Shown: piece by piece, positions 13,763 through 28,139 of the stretch
Position numbering within the stretch: position 1 is the first letter of the stretch
How the letters are laid out: every line of letters starts with the position of its first letter
Origin: Odiellus spinosus
Lineage: Eukaryota > Arthropoda > Arachnida > Opiliones > Phalangiidae
NCBI GenBank assembly: GCA_963920705.1
Contig: OY987238.1
Coordinates: 1,361,606 to 1,425,605 of the forward strand
DNA length: 64,000 bases
Direction of reading: 5' to 3'
Notes under the pieces: model-generated
Told to the model about the DNA's origin: nothing
Databases searched by the model: none
Seen by the model: the letters and a program-made list of their open reading frames with translations, nothing else
Translations under genes and position numbers: made by a program

Positions 13763-16280
13763 TGAATCTATACTTGGGAAATTTGTGAATCTATACTTGG
13801 AAAATTTGTGAATCTATATTTGGGAAATTTGTCAATCTATACTTGGGAAATTTGTGGATCTATACTTGGGAAATTTGTCAATCTATACTTGGGAAATTTG
13901 TGGATCTATACTTGGGAAATTTGTGAATCTATACTTCGGAAATTTGTGAATCTATACTTGGGAAATTTGTGAATCTATACTTGGGAAATATGTGAATCTA
14001 TACTTGGAAATTGGTGAATCTATACTTGGGAAATTAGTGGATCTATATTAGGAAATTTGTGAATCTATACTTGGGAAATTTGTGAATCTATACTTGGGAA
14101 ATTTGTGAATCTATACTTGGAAAATTTGTGAATCTATACTTGGATAATTTGTGAATCTATACTTGGATAATTTGTGAATCTATACTTGGGAAATTTGTGA
14201 ATCTCTACTTGGGAAATTTGTGAATCTATACTTGGAAAATTTGTGAATCTATGCTTGGGAAATTTGTGAATCTATACTTGGAAAATTTGTGAATCTATAC
14301 TTGGAAAATTTGTGAGTCTATACTTCGGAAATTTGTGAATCTATACTTCGAAAATTTGTAAATCTATACTTGGGAAATATGTGAATCTATACTTGGGAAA
14401 TTGGTGGATATACTTCGGAAATTGGTGGATGTATACTTGGGAAATTTGTGAATCTATACTTGGAAAATTGGTGAATCTATACTTGGAAAATTTGTGAATC
14501 TATACTTGGAAAATTTGTGAATCTATACTTGGGAAATTTGTGAATCTATACTTGGAAAATTTGTGAATCTATACTTGGGAAATTTGTCAATCTATACTTG
14601 GGAAATTTGTGGATCTATACTTGGGAAATTTGTCAATCTATACTTGGGAAATTTGTGGATCTATACTTGGGAAATTTGTGAATCTATACTTCGGAAATTT
14701 GTGAATCTATACTTGGGAAATTTGTGAATCTATACTTGGGAAATATGTGAATCTATACTTGGAAATTGGTGAATCTATACTTGGGAAATTAGTGGATCTA
14801 TATTAGGAAATTTGTGAATCTATACTTGGGAAATTTGTGAATCTATACTTGGGAAATTTGTGAATCTATACTTGGAAAATTTGTGGATCTATACTTGGGA
14901 AATTTATGAATCTATACTTGGGAAATTTGTGAAACTATACTTGGAAAAATTGTGAATCTATGCTTGGGACATTTGTGAATCTATACTTGGAAAATTTGCG
15001 AATCTATACTTGGAAAATTTGTGAATCTATACTTGGGAAATTTGTGAATCTATACTTGGAAAATTTGTGAATCTATATTTGGGAAATTTGTCAATCTATA
15101 CTTGGGAAATTTGTGGATCTATACTTGGGAAATTTGTCAATCTATACTTGGGAAATTTGTGGATCTATACTTGGGAAATTTGTGAATCTATACTTCGGAA
15201 ATTTGTGAATCTATACTTGGGAAATTTGTGAATCTATACTTGGGAAATATGTGAATCTATACTTGGAAATTGGTGAATCTATACTTGGGAAATTAGTGGA
15301 TCTATATTAGGAAATTTGTGAATCTATACTTGGGAAATTTGTGAATCTATACTTGGGAAATTTGTGAATCTATACTTGGAAAATTTGTGAATCTATACTT
15401 GGATAATTTGTGAATCTATACTTGGATAATTTGTGAATCTATACTTGGGAAATTTGTGAATCTCTACTTGGGAAATTTGTGAATCTATACTTGGAAAATT
15501 TGTGAATCTATGCTTGGGAAATTTGTGAATCTATACTTGGAAAATTTGTGAATCTATACTTGGAAAATTTGTGAGTCTATACTTCGGAAATTTGTGAATC
15601 TATACTTCGAAAATTTGTAAATCTATACTTGGGAAATATGTGAATCTATACTTGGGAAATTGGTGGATATACTTCGGAAATTGGTGGATGTATACTTGGG
15701 AAATTTGTGAATCTATACTTGGAAAATTGGTGAATCTATACTTGGAAAATTTGTGAATCTATACTTGGAAAATTTGTGAATCTATACTTGGGAAATTTGT
15801 GAATCTATACTTGGAAAATTTGTGAATCTATACTTGGGAAATTTGTCAATCTATACTTGGGAAATTTGTGGATCTATACTTGGGAAATTTGTCAATCTAT
15901 ACTTGGGAAATTTGTGGATCTATACTTGGGAAATTTGTGAATCTATACTTCGGAAATTTGTGAATCTATACTTGGGAAATTTGTGAATCTATACTTGGGA
16001 AATATGTGAATCTATACTTGGAAATTGGTGAATCTATACTTGGGAAATTAGTGGATCTATATTAGGAAATTTGTGAATCTATACTTGGGAAATTTGTGAA
16101 TCTATACTTGGGAAATTTGTGAATCTATACTTGGAAAATTTGTGAATCTATACTTGGGAAATTTATGAATCTATACTTGGGAAATTTGTGAAACTATACT
16201 TGGAAAATTTGTGAATCTATGCTTGGGACATTTGTGAATCTATACTTGGAAAATTTGCGAATCTATACTTGGAAAATTTC
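13763..16280. repeat. 1259-bp HOR, tandem pair
   Basis: Copies at about 13763-15021 and 15022-16280. CTATATTTGGG (13814 and 15073), GAGTC (14314 and 15573), CTATATTAGG (14803 and 16062; 14048 and 15307) and GAAACTATAC (14931 and 16190) are all 1259 bp apart. The length fits 55 monomers minus 6 bp of short variants. One private difference, GGAAAAATTG near 14945, marks copy 1. Copy 1 is also the tail of the 12996-15021 block. Confidence 0.85.
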
Positions 16281-16798
16281 TGAATCTATACTTCGGAAAT
16301 TTGTGAATCTATACTTGGGAAATTTGTGAATCTATACTTGGGAAATATGTGAATCTATACTTTTAAATTGATGAATCTATACTTGGGAAATTGGTGGATC
16401 TATATTGGGAAATTTGTGAATCTATACTTGGGAAATTTGTGAATCTATACTTGGAAAATTTGTGAATCTATACTTGGGAAATTTATGAATCTATACTTGG
16501 GAAATTTGTGAATCTATACTTGGAAAATTTGTGAATCTATACTTGGATAATTTGTGAATCTATACTTGGAAAATTTGTGAATCTATACTTGGGAAATTTG
16601 TGAATCTATACTTGGAAAATTTGTGAATCTATACTTGGGAAATTTGTCAATCTATACTTGGGAAATTTGTGGATCTATACTTGGGAAATTTGTCAATCTA
16701 TACTTGGGAAATTTGTGGATCTATACTTGGGAAATTTGTGAATCTATACTTCGGAAATTTGTGAATCTATACTTGGGAAATTTGTGAATCTATACTTG

Positions 16799-19717
16799 GG
16801 AAATATGTGAATCTATACTTGGAAATTGGTGAATCTATACTTGGGAAATTAGTGGATCTATATTAGGAAATTTGTGAATCTATACTTGGGAAATTTGTGA
16901 ATCTATACTTGGGAAATTTGTGAATCTATACTTGGGAAATTTATGAATCTATACTTGGGAAATTTGTGAAACTATACTTGGAAAATTTGTGAATCTATGC
17001 TTGGGACATTTGTGAATCTATACTTGGAAAATTTGCGAATCTATACTTGGAAAATTTCTGAATCTATACTTCGGAAATTTGTGAATCTATACTTGGGAAA
17101 TTTGTGAATCTATACTTGGGAAATATGTGAATCTATACTTTTAAATTGATGAATCTATACTTGGGAAATTGGTGGATCTATATTGGGAAATTTGTGAATC
17201 TATACTTGGGAAATTTGTGAATCTATACTTGGAAAATTTGTGAATCTATACTTGGAAAATTTGTGAATCTATACTTGGGAAATTTATGAATCTATACTTG
17301 GGAAATTTGTGAATCTATACTTGGAAAATTTGTGAATCTATACTTGGATAATTTGTGAATCTATACTTGGGAAATATGTGAATCTATACTTGGGAAATTT
17401 GTCAATCTATACTTGGGAAATTTGTGGATCTATACTTGGGAAATTTGTGAATCTATACTTGGGAAATTTGTGGATCTATACTTGGGAAATTTGTGAATCT
17501 ATACTTCGGAAATTTGTGAATCTATACTTGGGAAATTTGTGAATCTATACTTGGGAAATATGTGAATCTATACTTGGGAAATATGTGAATCTATACTTGG
17601 AAATTGGTGAATCTATACTTGGGAAATTAGTGGATCTATATTAGGAAATTTGTGAATCTATACTTGGAAAATTTGTGAATCTATACTTGGAAAATTTGTG
17701 AATCTATACTTGGAAAATTTGTGAATCTATACTTGGGAAATTTATGAATCTATACTTGGGAAATTTGTGAATCTATACTTGGAAAATTTGTGAATCTATG
17801 CTTGGGACATTTGTGAATCTATACTTGGAAAATTTGTGAATCTATACTTGGAAAATTTCTGAATCTATACTTCGGAAATTTGTGAATCTATACTTGGGAA
17901 ATTTATGAATCTATACTTGGGAAATTTGTGAAACTATACTTGGAAAATTTGTGAATCTATGCTTGGGACATTTGTGAATCTATACTTGGAAAATTTGCGA
18001 ATCTATACTTGGAAAATTTCTGAATCTATACTTCGGAAATTTGTGAATCTATACTTGGGAAATTTGTGAATCTATACTTGGAAAATTTGTGAATCTATAC
18101 TTGGAAAATTTTTGAATCTATACTTGGGAAATTTATGAATCTATACTTGGGAAATTTGTGAATCTATACTTGGAAAATTTGTGAATCTATACTTGGAAAA
18201 TTTGTGAATCTATACTTGGATAATTTGTGAATCTATACTTGGATAATTTGTGAATCTATACTTGGGAAATTTGTGAATCTCTACTTGGGAAATTTGTGAA
18301 TCTATACTTGGAAAATTTGTGAATCTATGCTTGGGAAATTTGTGAATCTATACTTGGAAAATTTGTGAATCTATACTTGGAAAATTTGTGAGTCTATACT
18401 TCGGAAATTTGTGAATCTATACTTGGGAAATTTGTAAATCTATACTTGGGAAATATGTGAATCTATACTTGGGAAATTGGTGGATATACTTCGGAAATTG
18501 GTGGATGTATACTTGGGAAATTTGTGAATCTATACTTGGAAAATTGGTGAATCTATACTTGGAAAATTTGTGAATCTATACTTGGAAAATTTGTGAATCG
18601 ACACTTGGGAAAATTGTGAATCTATACTTGGAAAATTTGTGAATCTATACTTGGGAAATTTGTCAATCTATACTTGGGAAATTTGTCAATCTATACTTGG
18701 AAAATTGGTGAATCTATACTTGGAAAATTTGTGAATCTATACTTCGGAAATTTGTGAATCTATACTTGGGAAATTTGTGAATCTATACTTGGGAAATATG
18801 TGAATCTATACTTGGAAATTGGTGAATCTATACTTGGGAAATTAGTGGATCTATATTAGGAAATTTGTGAATCTATACTTGGGAAATTTGTGAATCTATA
18901 CTTGGGAAATTTGTGAATCTATACTTGGAAAATTTGTGAATCTATACTTGGGAAATTTATGAATCTATACTTGGGAAATTTGTGAAACTATACTTGGAAA
19001 ATTTGTGAATCTATGCTTGGGACATTTGTGAATCTATACTTGGAAAATTTGCGAATCTATACTTGGGAAATTTGTCAATCTATACTTGGGAAATTTGTGG
19101 ATCTATACTTGGGAAATTTGTGAATCTATACTTCGGAAATTTGTGAATCTATACTTGGGAAATTTGTGAATCTATACTTGGGAAATATGTGAATCTATAC
19201 TTGGAAATTGGTGAATCTATACTTGGGAAATTAGTGGATCTATATTAGGAAATTTGTGAATCTATACTTGGGAAATTTGTGAATCTATACTTGGGAAATT
19301 TGTGAATCTATACTTAGAAAATTTGTGAATCTATACTTGGAAAATTTGTGAATCTATACTTGGAAAATTTGTGAATCTATACTTGGGAAATTTATGAATC
19401 TATACTTGGGAAATTTGTGAATCTATACTTGGAAAATTTGTGAATCTATGCTTGGGACATTTGTGAATCTATACTTGGAAAATTTGTGAATCTAAACTTG
19501 GAAAATTTCTGAATCTATACTTCGGAAATTTGTGAATCTATACTTGGGAAATTTGTGAATCTATACTTGGGAAATATGTGAATCTATACTTGGAAATTGG
19601 TGAATCTATACTTGGGAAATTGGTGGATCTATATTGGGAAATTTGTGAATCTATACTTGGGAAATTTGTGAATCTATACTTGGAAAATTTGTGAATCTAT
19701 ACTTGGAAAATTTGTGA
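16799..19717. repeat. Second copy of the 10021-12985 block
   Basis: Downstream copy of the 3.0-kb block, lacking a GGAAAATTT monomer near 16921 and a consensus monomer near 19110. It has gained a private double substitution, GAATCGACACTTGG at 18595, not present at the matching place near 11840. That mark then dates the next duplication (18286-21729), which carries it twice. Confidence 0.85.
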
Positions 19718-21729
19718 ATCTATACTTGGAAAATTTGTGAATCTATACTTGGGAAATTTATGAATCTATACTTGGGAAATTTGTGAATCTATACTTGGAA
19801 AATTTGTGAATCTATACTTGGAGAATTTGTGAATCTATACTTGGAAAATTTGTGAATCTATACTTGGGAAATTTGTGAATCTATACTTGGAAAATTTGTG
19901 AATCTATACTTGGGAAATTTGTCAATCTATACTTGGGAAATTTGTGGATCTATACTTGGGCAATTTGTGAATCTATACTTGGGAAATTTGTCAATCTATA
20001 CTTGGGAAATTTGTGAATCTATACTTGGAAAATTTGTGAATCTATGCTTGGGAAATTTGTGAATCTATACTTGGAAAATTTGTGAATCTATACTTGGAAA
20101 ATTTGTGAGTCTATACTTCGGAAATTTGTGAATCTATACTTGGGAAATTTGTAAATCTATACTTGGGAAATATGTGAATCTATACTTGGGAAATTGGTGG
20201 ATATACTTCGGAAATTGGTGGATGTATACTTGGGAAATTTGTGAATCTATACTTGGAAAATTGGTGAATCTATACTTGGAAAATTTGTGAATCTATACTT
20301 GGAAAATTTGTGAATCGACACTTGGGAAAATTGTGAATCTATACTTGGAAAATTTGTGAATCTATACTTGGGAAATTTGTCAATCTATACTTGGGAAATT
20401 TGTCAATCTATACTTGGAAAATTGGTGAATCTATACTTGGAAAATTTGTGAATCTATACTTCGGAAATTTGTGAATCTATACTTGGGAAATTTGTGAATC
20501 TATACTTGGGAAATATGTGAATCTATACTTGGAAATTGGTGAATCTATACTTGGGAAATTAGTGGATCTATATTAGGAAATTTGCGAATCTATACTTGGG
20601 AAATTTGTGAATCTATACTTGGGAAATTTGTGAATCTATACTTGGAAAATTTGTGAATCTATACTTGGGAAATTTATGAATCTATACTTGGGAAATTTGT
20701 GAAACTATACTTGGAAAATTTGTGAATCTATGCTTGGGACATTTGTGAATCTATACTTGGAAAATTTGCGAATCTATACTTGGGAAATTTGTCAATCTAT
20801 ACTTGGGAAATTTGTGGATCTATACTTGGGAAATTTGTGAATCTATACTTCGGAAATTTGTGAATCTATACTTGGGAAATTTGTGAATCTATACTTGGGA
20901 AATATGTGAATCTATACTTGGAAATTGGTGAATCTATACTTGGGAAATTAGTGGATCTATATTAGGAAATTTGTGAATCTATACTTGGGAAATTTGTGAA
21001 TCTATACTTGGGAAATTTGTGAATCTATACTTAGAAAATTTGTGAATCTATACTTGGAAAATTTGTGAATCTATACTTGGAAAATTTGTGAATCTATACT
21101 TGGGAAATTTATGAATCTATACTTGGGAAATTTGTGAATCTATACTTGGAAAATTTGTGAATCTATGCTTGGGACATTTGTGAATCTATACTTGGAAAAT
21201 TTGTGAATCTAAACTTGGAAAATTTCTGAATCTATACTTCGGAAATTTGTGAATCTATACTTGGGAAATTTGTGAATCTATACTTGGGAAATATGTGAAT
21301 CTATACTTGGAAATTGGTGAATCTATACTTGGGAAATTGGTGGATCTATATTGGGAAATTTGTGAATCTATACTTGGGAAATTTGTGAATCTATACTTGG
21401 AAAATTTGTGAATCTATACTTGGAAAATTTGTGAATCTATACTTGGAAAATTTGTGAATCTATACTTGGGAAATTTATGAATCTATACTTGGGAAATTTG
21501 TGAATCTATACTTGGAAAATTTGTGAATCTATACTTGGAGAATTTGTGAATCTATACTTGGAAAATTTGTGAATCTATACTTGGGAAATTTGTGAATCTA
21601 TACTTGGAAAATTTGTGAATCTATACTTGGGAAATTTGTCAATCTATACTTGGGAAATTTGTGGATCTATACTTGGGCAATTTGTGAATCTATACTTGGG
21701 AAATTTGTCAATCTATACTTGGGAAATTT
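18286..21729. repeat. 1717-bp HOR, tandem pair
   Basis: Copies at about 18286-20002 and 20003-21729. The rare GAATCGACAC monomer (18595 and 20312), the GGAGAATTT monomer (19821 and 21538) and the GGGCAATTT monomer (19969 and 21676) are each about 1717 bp apart. The two copies look nearly identical by eye. The GAATCGACAC string was seen nowhere else in the window, so this is a young duplication. Confidence 0.9.
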
Positions 21730-22223
21730 TTGGATCTATACTTGGGAAATTTGTGAATCTATACTTCGGAAATTTGTGAATCTATACTTGGGAAATTTGT
21801 GAATCTATACTTGGGAAATATGTGAATCTATACTTGGAAATTGGTGAATCTATACTTGTGAAATTGGTGGATCTATATTGGGAAATTTGTGAATCTATAC
21901 TTGGGAAATTTGTGAATCTATACTTGGAAAATTTGTGAATCTATACTTGGAGAATTTGTGAATCTATACTTGGAAAATTTGTGAATCTATACTTGGGAAA
22001 TTTGTGAATCTATACTTGGAAAATTTGTGAATCTATACTTGGGAAATTTGTCAATCTATACTTGGGAAATTTGTGGATCTATACTTGGGCAATTTGTGAA
22101 TCTATACTTGGGAAATTTGTCAATCTATACTTGGGAAATTTGTGGATCTATACTTGGGAAATTTGTGAATCTATACTTCGGAAATTTGTGAATCTATACT
22201 AGGGAAATTTGTGAATCTATACT
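21730..22223. repeat. Satellite between tandem pairs
   Basis: About 0.5 kb of the same satellite. It contains a further copy of the string with GGAGAATTT (near 21950), then TCAATC, GGATC and GGGCAATTT (near 22087), so it is a partial, diverged third copy of the end of the 1717-bp unit, about 412 bp after the matching place in copy 2. A CTATACTAGGG monomer near 22196 is peculiar to it. No other element. Confidence 0.65.
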
Positions 22224-24388
22224 TGAGAAATATGTGAATCAATACTTGGAAATTGGTGAATCTATACTTGGGAAATTGGTGGATCTATATTGGGAAATTT
22301 GTGAATCTATACTTGGGAAATTTGTGAATCTATACTTGGAAAATTTGTGAATCTATACTTGGAAAATTTGTGAATCTATACTTGGAAAATTTGTGAATCT
22401 ATACTTGGGAAATTTATGAATCTATACTTGGGAAATTTGTGAAACTATACTTGGAAAATTTGTGAATCTATGCTTGGGACATTTGTGAATCTATACTTTT
22501 AAATTGATGAATCTATACTTGGGAAATTGGTGGATCTATATTGGGAAATTTGTGAATCTATACTTGGGAAATTTGTGAATCTATACTTGGGAAATTTGTG
22601 AATCTATACTTGGAAAATTTGTGAATCTATACTTGGAAAATTTGTGAATCTATACTTGGGAAATTTATGAATCTATACTTGGGAAATTTGTGAATCTATA
22701 CTTGGAAAATTTGTGAATCTATACTTGGATAATTTGTGAATCTATACTTGGAAAATTTTTGAATCTATACTTGGGAAATTTCTGAATCTATACTTCGGAA
22801 ATTTGTGAATCTATACTTGGGAAATTTGTGAATCTATACTTAGGAAATATGTGAATCTATACTTGGAAATTGGTAAATCTATACTTGGGAAATTGGTGGA
22901 TCTATATTGGGAAATTGGTGGATCTATTCTTGGGAAATTGGTGGATCTATACTTGGGAAATTTGTGAATCTATACTTGGGAAATTTGTGAATCTATACTT
23001 GGGAAATTTGTGAATCTATACTTGGGAAATATGTGAATCTATACTTGGAAATTGGTGAATCTATACTTGGGAAATTGGTGGATCTATATTGGGAAATTTG
23101 TGAATCTATACTTGGGAAATTTGTGAATCTATACTTGGAAAATTTGTGAATCTATACTTGGAAAATTTGTGAATCTATACTTGGAAAATTTGTGAATCTA
23201 TACTTTTAAATTGATGAATCTATACTTGGGAAATTGGTGGATCTATATTGGGAAATTTGTGAATCTATACTTGGGAAATTTGTGAATCTATACTTGGAAA
23301 ATTTGTGAATCTATACTTGAGAAATATGTGAATCAATACTTGGAAATTGGTGAATCTATACTTGGGAAATTGGTGGATCTATATTGGGAAATTTGTGAAT
23401 CTATACTTGGGAAATTTGTGAATCTATACTTGGAAAATTTGTGAATCTATACTTGGAAAATTTGTGAATCTATACTTGGAAAATTTGTGAATCTATACTT
23501 GGGAAATTTATGAATCTATACTTGGGAAATTTGTGAAACTATACTTGGAAAATTTGTGAATCTATGCTTGGGACATTTGTGAATCTATACTTTTAAATTG
23601 ATGAATCTATACTTGGGAAATTGGTGGATCTATATTGGGAAATTTGTGAATCTATACTTGGGAAATTTGTGAATCTATACTTGGAAAATTTGTGAATCTA
23701 TACTTGGAAAATTTGTGAATCTATACTTGGGAAATTTATGAATCTATACTTGGGAAATTTGTGAATCTATACTTGGAAAATTTGTGAATCTATACTTGGA
23801 TAATTTGTGAATCTATACTTGGAAAATTTTTGAATCTATACTTGGGAAATTTCTGAATCTATACTTCGGAAATTTGTGAATCTATACTTGGGAAATTTGT
23901 GAATCTATACTTAGGAAATATGTGAATCTATACTTGGAAATTGGTAAATCTATACTTGGGAAATTGGTGGATCTATATTGGGAAATTGGTGGATCTATTC
24001 TTGGGAAATTGGTGGATCTATACTTGGGAAATTTGTGAATCTATACTTGGGAAATTTGTGAATCTATACTTGGGAAATTTGTGAATCTATACTTGGGAAA
24101 TATGTGAATCTATACTTGGAAATTGGTGAATCTATACTTGGGAAATTGGTGGATCTATATTGGGAAATTTGTGAATCTATACTTGGGAAATTTGTGAATC
24201 TATACTTGGAAAATTTGTGAATCTATACTTGGAAAATTTGTGAATCTATACTTGGAAAATTTGTGAATCTATACTTTTAAATTGATGAATCTATACTTGG
24301 GAAATTGGTGGATCTATATTGGGAAATTTGTGAATCTATACTTGGGAAATTTGTGAATCTATACTTGGAAAATTTGTGAATCTATACT
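22224..24388. repeat. 1094/1071-bp HOR, tandem pair
   Basis: Copies at about 22224-23317 and 23318-24388. The GAATCAATAC monomer (22236 and 23330) and CTTTTAAATTG (22496 and 23590) are 1094 bp apart. After the loss of one monomer in copy 2 the spacing is 1071 bp: CTTAGGAAATATG at 22840/23911, GGATCTATTC at 22920/23991, CTTTTAAATTG at 23203/24274. The TGAGAAATATG monomer just before GAATCAATAC marks both copy starts. Confidence 0.85.
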
Positions 24389-24779
24389 TGGAAAATTTGT
24401 GAATCTATACTTGGGAAATTTATGAATCTATACTTGGGAAATTTGTGAATCTATACTTGGAAAATTTGTGAATCTATACTTGGATAATTTGTGAATCTAT
24501 ACTTGGAAAATTTTTGAATCTATACTTGGGAAATTTCTGAATCTATACTTCGGAAATTTGTGAATCTATACTTGGGAAATTTGTGAATCTATACCTGGAA
24601 ATTGGTAAATCTATACTTGGGAAATTGGTGGATCTATATTGGGAAATTGGTGGATCTATTCTTGGGAAATTGGTGGATCTATACTTGGGACATTTGTGAA
24701 TCTATACTTGGGAAATTTGTGAATCTATACTTGGGAAATTTGTGAATCTATACTTGGGAAATATGTGAATCTATACTTG

Positions 24780-27664
24780 GAAATTGGTGAATCTATACTT
24801 GGGAAATTGGTGGATCTATATTGGGAAATTTGTGAATCTATACTTGGGAAATTTGTGAATCTATACTTGGAAAATTTGTGAATCTATACTTGGAAAATTT
24901 GTGAATCTATACTTGGAAAATTTGTGAATCTATACTTGGAAAATTTGTGAATCTATACTTTTAAATTGATGAATCTATACTTGGGAAATTGGTGGATCTA
25001 TATTGAGAAATTTGTGAATCTATACTTGGGAAATTTGTGAATCTATACTTGGAAAATTTGTGAATCTATACTTGGAAAATTTGTGAATCTATACTTGGGA
25101 AATTTATGAATCTATACTTGGGAAATTTGTGAATCTATACTTGGAAAATTTGTGAATCTATACTTGGATAATTTGTGAATCTATACTTGGAAAATTTTTG
25201 AATCTATACTTGGGAAATTTCTGAATCTATACTTGGAAATTGGTAAATCTATACTTGGGAAATTGGTGGATCTATATTGGGAAATTGGTGGATCTATTCT
25301 TGGGAAATTGGTGGATCTATACTTGGGAAATTTGTGAATCTATACTTGGGAAATTTGTGAATCTATACTTGGGAAATTTGTGAATCTATACTTGGGAAAT
25401 ATGTGAATCTATACTTGGTTATTGGTGAATCTATACTTGGGAAATTGGTGGATCTATATTGGGAAATTTGTGAATCTATACTTGGGAAATTTGTGAATCT
25501 ATACTTGGAAAATTTGTGAATCTATACTTGGAAAATTTGTGAATCTATACTTGGAAAATTTGTGAATCTATACTTGGGAAATTTGTAAATCTATACTTGG
25601 GAAATATGTGAATCTATACTTGGGAAATTGGTGGATATACTTGGGAAATTGGTGGATCTATATTGGGAAATTTGTGAATCTATACTTGGGAAATTTGTGA
25701 ATCTATACTTGGAAAATTTGTGAATCTATACTTGGAAAATTTGTGAATCTATACTTGGAAAATTTGTGATTCTATACTTGGGAAATTTATGAATCTATAC
25801 TTGGAAAATTTGTGAATCTATGCTTGGGACATTTGTGAATCTATACTTGGAAAATTTGCGAATCTATACTTGGAAAATTTCTGAATCTATACTTCGGAAA
25901 TTTGTGAATCTATACTTGGGAAATATGTGAATCTATACTTTTAAATTGATGAATCTAAACTTGGGAAATTGGTGGATCTATATTGGGAAATTTGTGAATC
26001 TATACTTGGGAAATTTGTGGATCTATACTTGGGAAATTTGTGAATCTATACTTGGGAAATTTGTCAATCTATACTTGGGAAATTTGTGGATCTATACTTG
26101 GGAAATTTGTGAATCTATACTTCGGAAATTTGTGAATCTATACTTGGGAAATTTGTGAATCTATACTTGGGAAATATGTGAATCTATACTTGGAAATTGG
26201 TGAATCTATACTTGGGAAATTAGTGGATCTATATTGGGAAATTTGTGAATCTATACTTGGGAAATTTGTGGATCTATACTTGGGAAATTTGTGAATCTAT
26301 ACTTGGGAAATTTGTGAATCTATACTTGGGAAATTTGTGAATCTATACTTGGGAAATATGTGAATCTATACTTGGAAAATTTGTGAATCTATACTTTTAA
26401 ATTGATGAATCTATACTTGGGAAATTGGTGGATCTATATTGAGAAATTTGTGAATCTATACTTGGGAAATTGGTGGATCTATATTGGGAAATTTGTGAAT
26501 GTATACTTGGGAAATTTGTGAATCTATACTTGGGAAATTTGTGAATGTATACTTGGGAAATTTGTGAATCTATACTTGGAAAATTTGTGAATCTATACTT
26601 GGAAAATTTGTGAATCTATACTTTTAAATTGATGAATCTATACTTGGGAAATTGGTGGATCTATATTGAGAAATTTGTGAATCTATACTTGGGAAATTTG
26701 TGAATCTATACTTGGGAAATTTATGAATCTATACTTGGGAAATTTGTGAATCTATACTTGGAAAATTTGTGAATCTATACTTGGATAATTTGTGAATCTA
26801 TACTTGGAAAATTTTTGAATCTATACTTGGGAAATTTCTGAATCTATACTTCGGAAATTTGTGAATCTATACTTGGGAAATTTGTGAATCTATACTTGGG
26901 AAATATGTGAATCTATACTTGGAAATTGGTAAATCTATACTTGGGAAATTGGTGGATCTATATTGGGAAATTGGTGGATCTATTCTTGGGAAATTGGTGG
27001 ATCTATACTTGGGAAATTTGTGAATCTATACTTGGGAAATTTGTGAATCTATACTTGGGAAATTTGTGAATCTATACTTGGGAAATATGTGAATCTATAC
27101 TTGGAAATTGGTGAATCTATACTTGGGAAATTGGTGGATCTATATTGGGAAATTTGTGAATCTATACTTGGGAAATTTGTGAATCTATACTTGGAAAATT
27201 TGTGAATCTATACTTGGAAAATTTGTGAATCTATACTTGGAAAATTTGTGAATCTATACTTGGGAAATTTGTAAATCTATTCTTGGGAAATATGTGAATC
27301 TATACTTGGGAAATTGGTGGATATACTTGGGAAATTGGTGGATCTATATTGGGAAATTTGTGAATCTATACTTGGGAAATTTGTGAATCTATACTTGTAA
27401 AATTTGTGAATCTATACTTGGAAAATTTGTGAATCTATACTTGGAAAATTTGTGAATCTATACTTGGGAAATTTATGAATCTATACTTGGGAAATTTGTG
27501 AATCTATACTTGGAAAATTTGTGAATCTATGCTTGGGACATTTGTGAATCTATACTTGGAAAATTTGCGAATCTATACTTGGAAAATTTCTGAATCTATA
27601 CTTCGGAAATTTGTGAATCTATACTTGGGAAATTTGTGAATCTAAACTTGGGAAATATGTGAAT
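24780..27664. repeat. 2.9-kb block, copy 1 (copy 2 at about 28140-31020)
   Basis: The block recurs with offsets from 3329 to 3375 bp, rising and falling by whole monomers. Markers are CTATATTGAGAAA (25002 and 28331; 26438 and 29813; 26665 and 29994), GATTCTATAC (25768 and 29097) and the CTTTTAAATTGATGAATCTAAAC string (25938 and 29313). A short open frame (25946-26158) is identical in translation at 29321-29533. A private change, ACTTGGTTATTGG near 25416, and CTATTCTTGGG near 27288, belong to copy 1 only. Confidence 0.8.
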
Positions 27665-28139
27665 CTATACTTGGGAAATTTGTCAATCTATACTTGGGAA
27701 ATTTGTGGATCTATACTTGGGAAATTTGTGAATCTATACTTCGGAAATTTGTGAATCTATACTTGGGAAATTTGTGAATCTATACTTGGGAAATTTCTGA
27801 ATCTATACTTCGGAAATTTCTGAATCTATACTTGGGAAATTTGTGGATCTATACTTGGGAAATTTGTGAATCTATACTTGAGAAATTTGTGAATCTATAC
27901 TTCGGAAATTTGTGAATCTATACTTGGGAAATTTGTGAATCTATACTTGGGAAATATGTGAATCTATACTTGGAAATTGGTGAATCTATACTTGGGAAAT
28001 TAGTGGATCTATATTGGGAAATTTGTGAATCTATACTTGGGAAATTTGTGGATCTATACTTGGGAAATTTGTGAATCTATACTTGGGAAATTTGTGAATC
28101 TATACTTGGGAAATTTGTGAATCTATACTTGGGAAATAT

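Noticed and set aside
25946..26158. 70-residue open frame, repeated identically at 29321-29533
   Set aside because: It is made only of satellite monomers with a 23-residue period, and identity follows from the 3.4-kb duplication. It runs between chance ATG and TGA in the array, with no ribosome-binding or promoter context and no domain.
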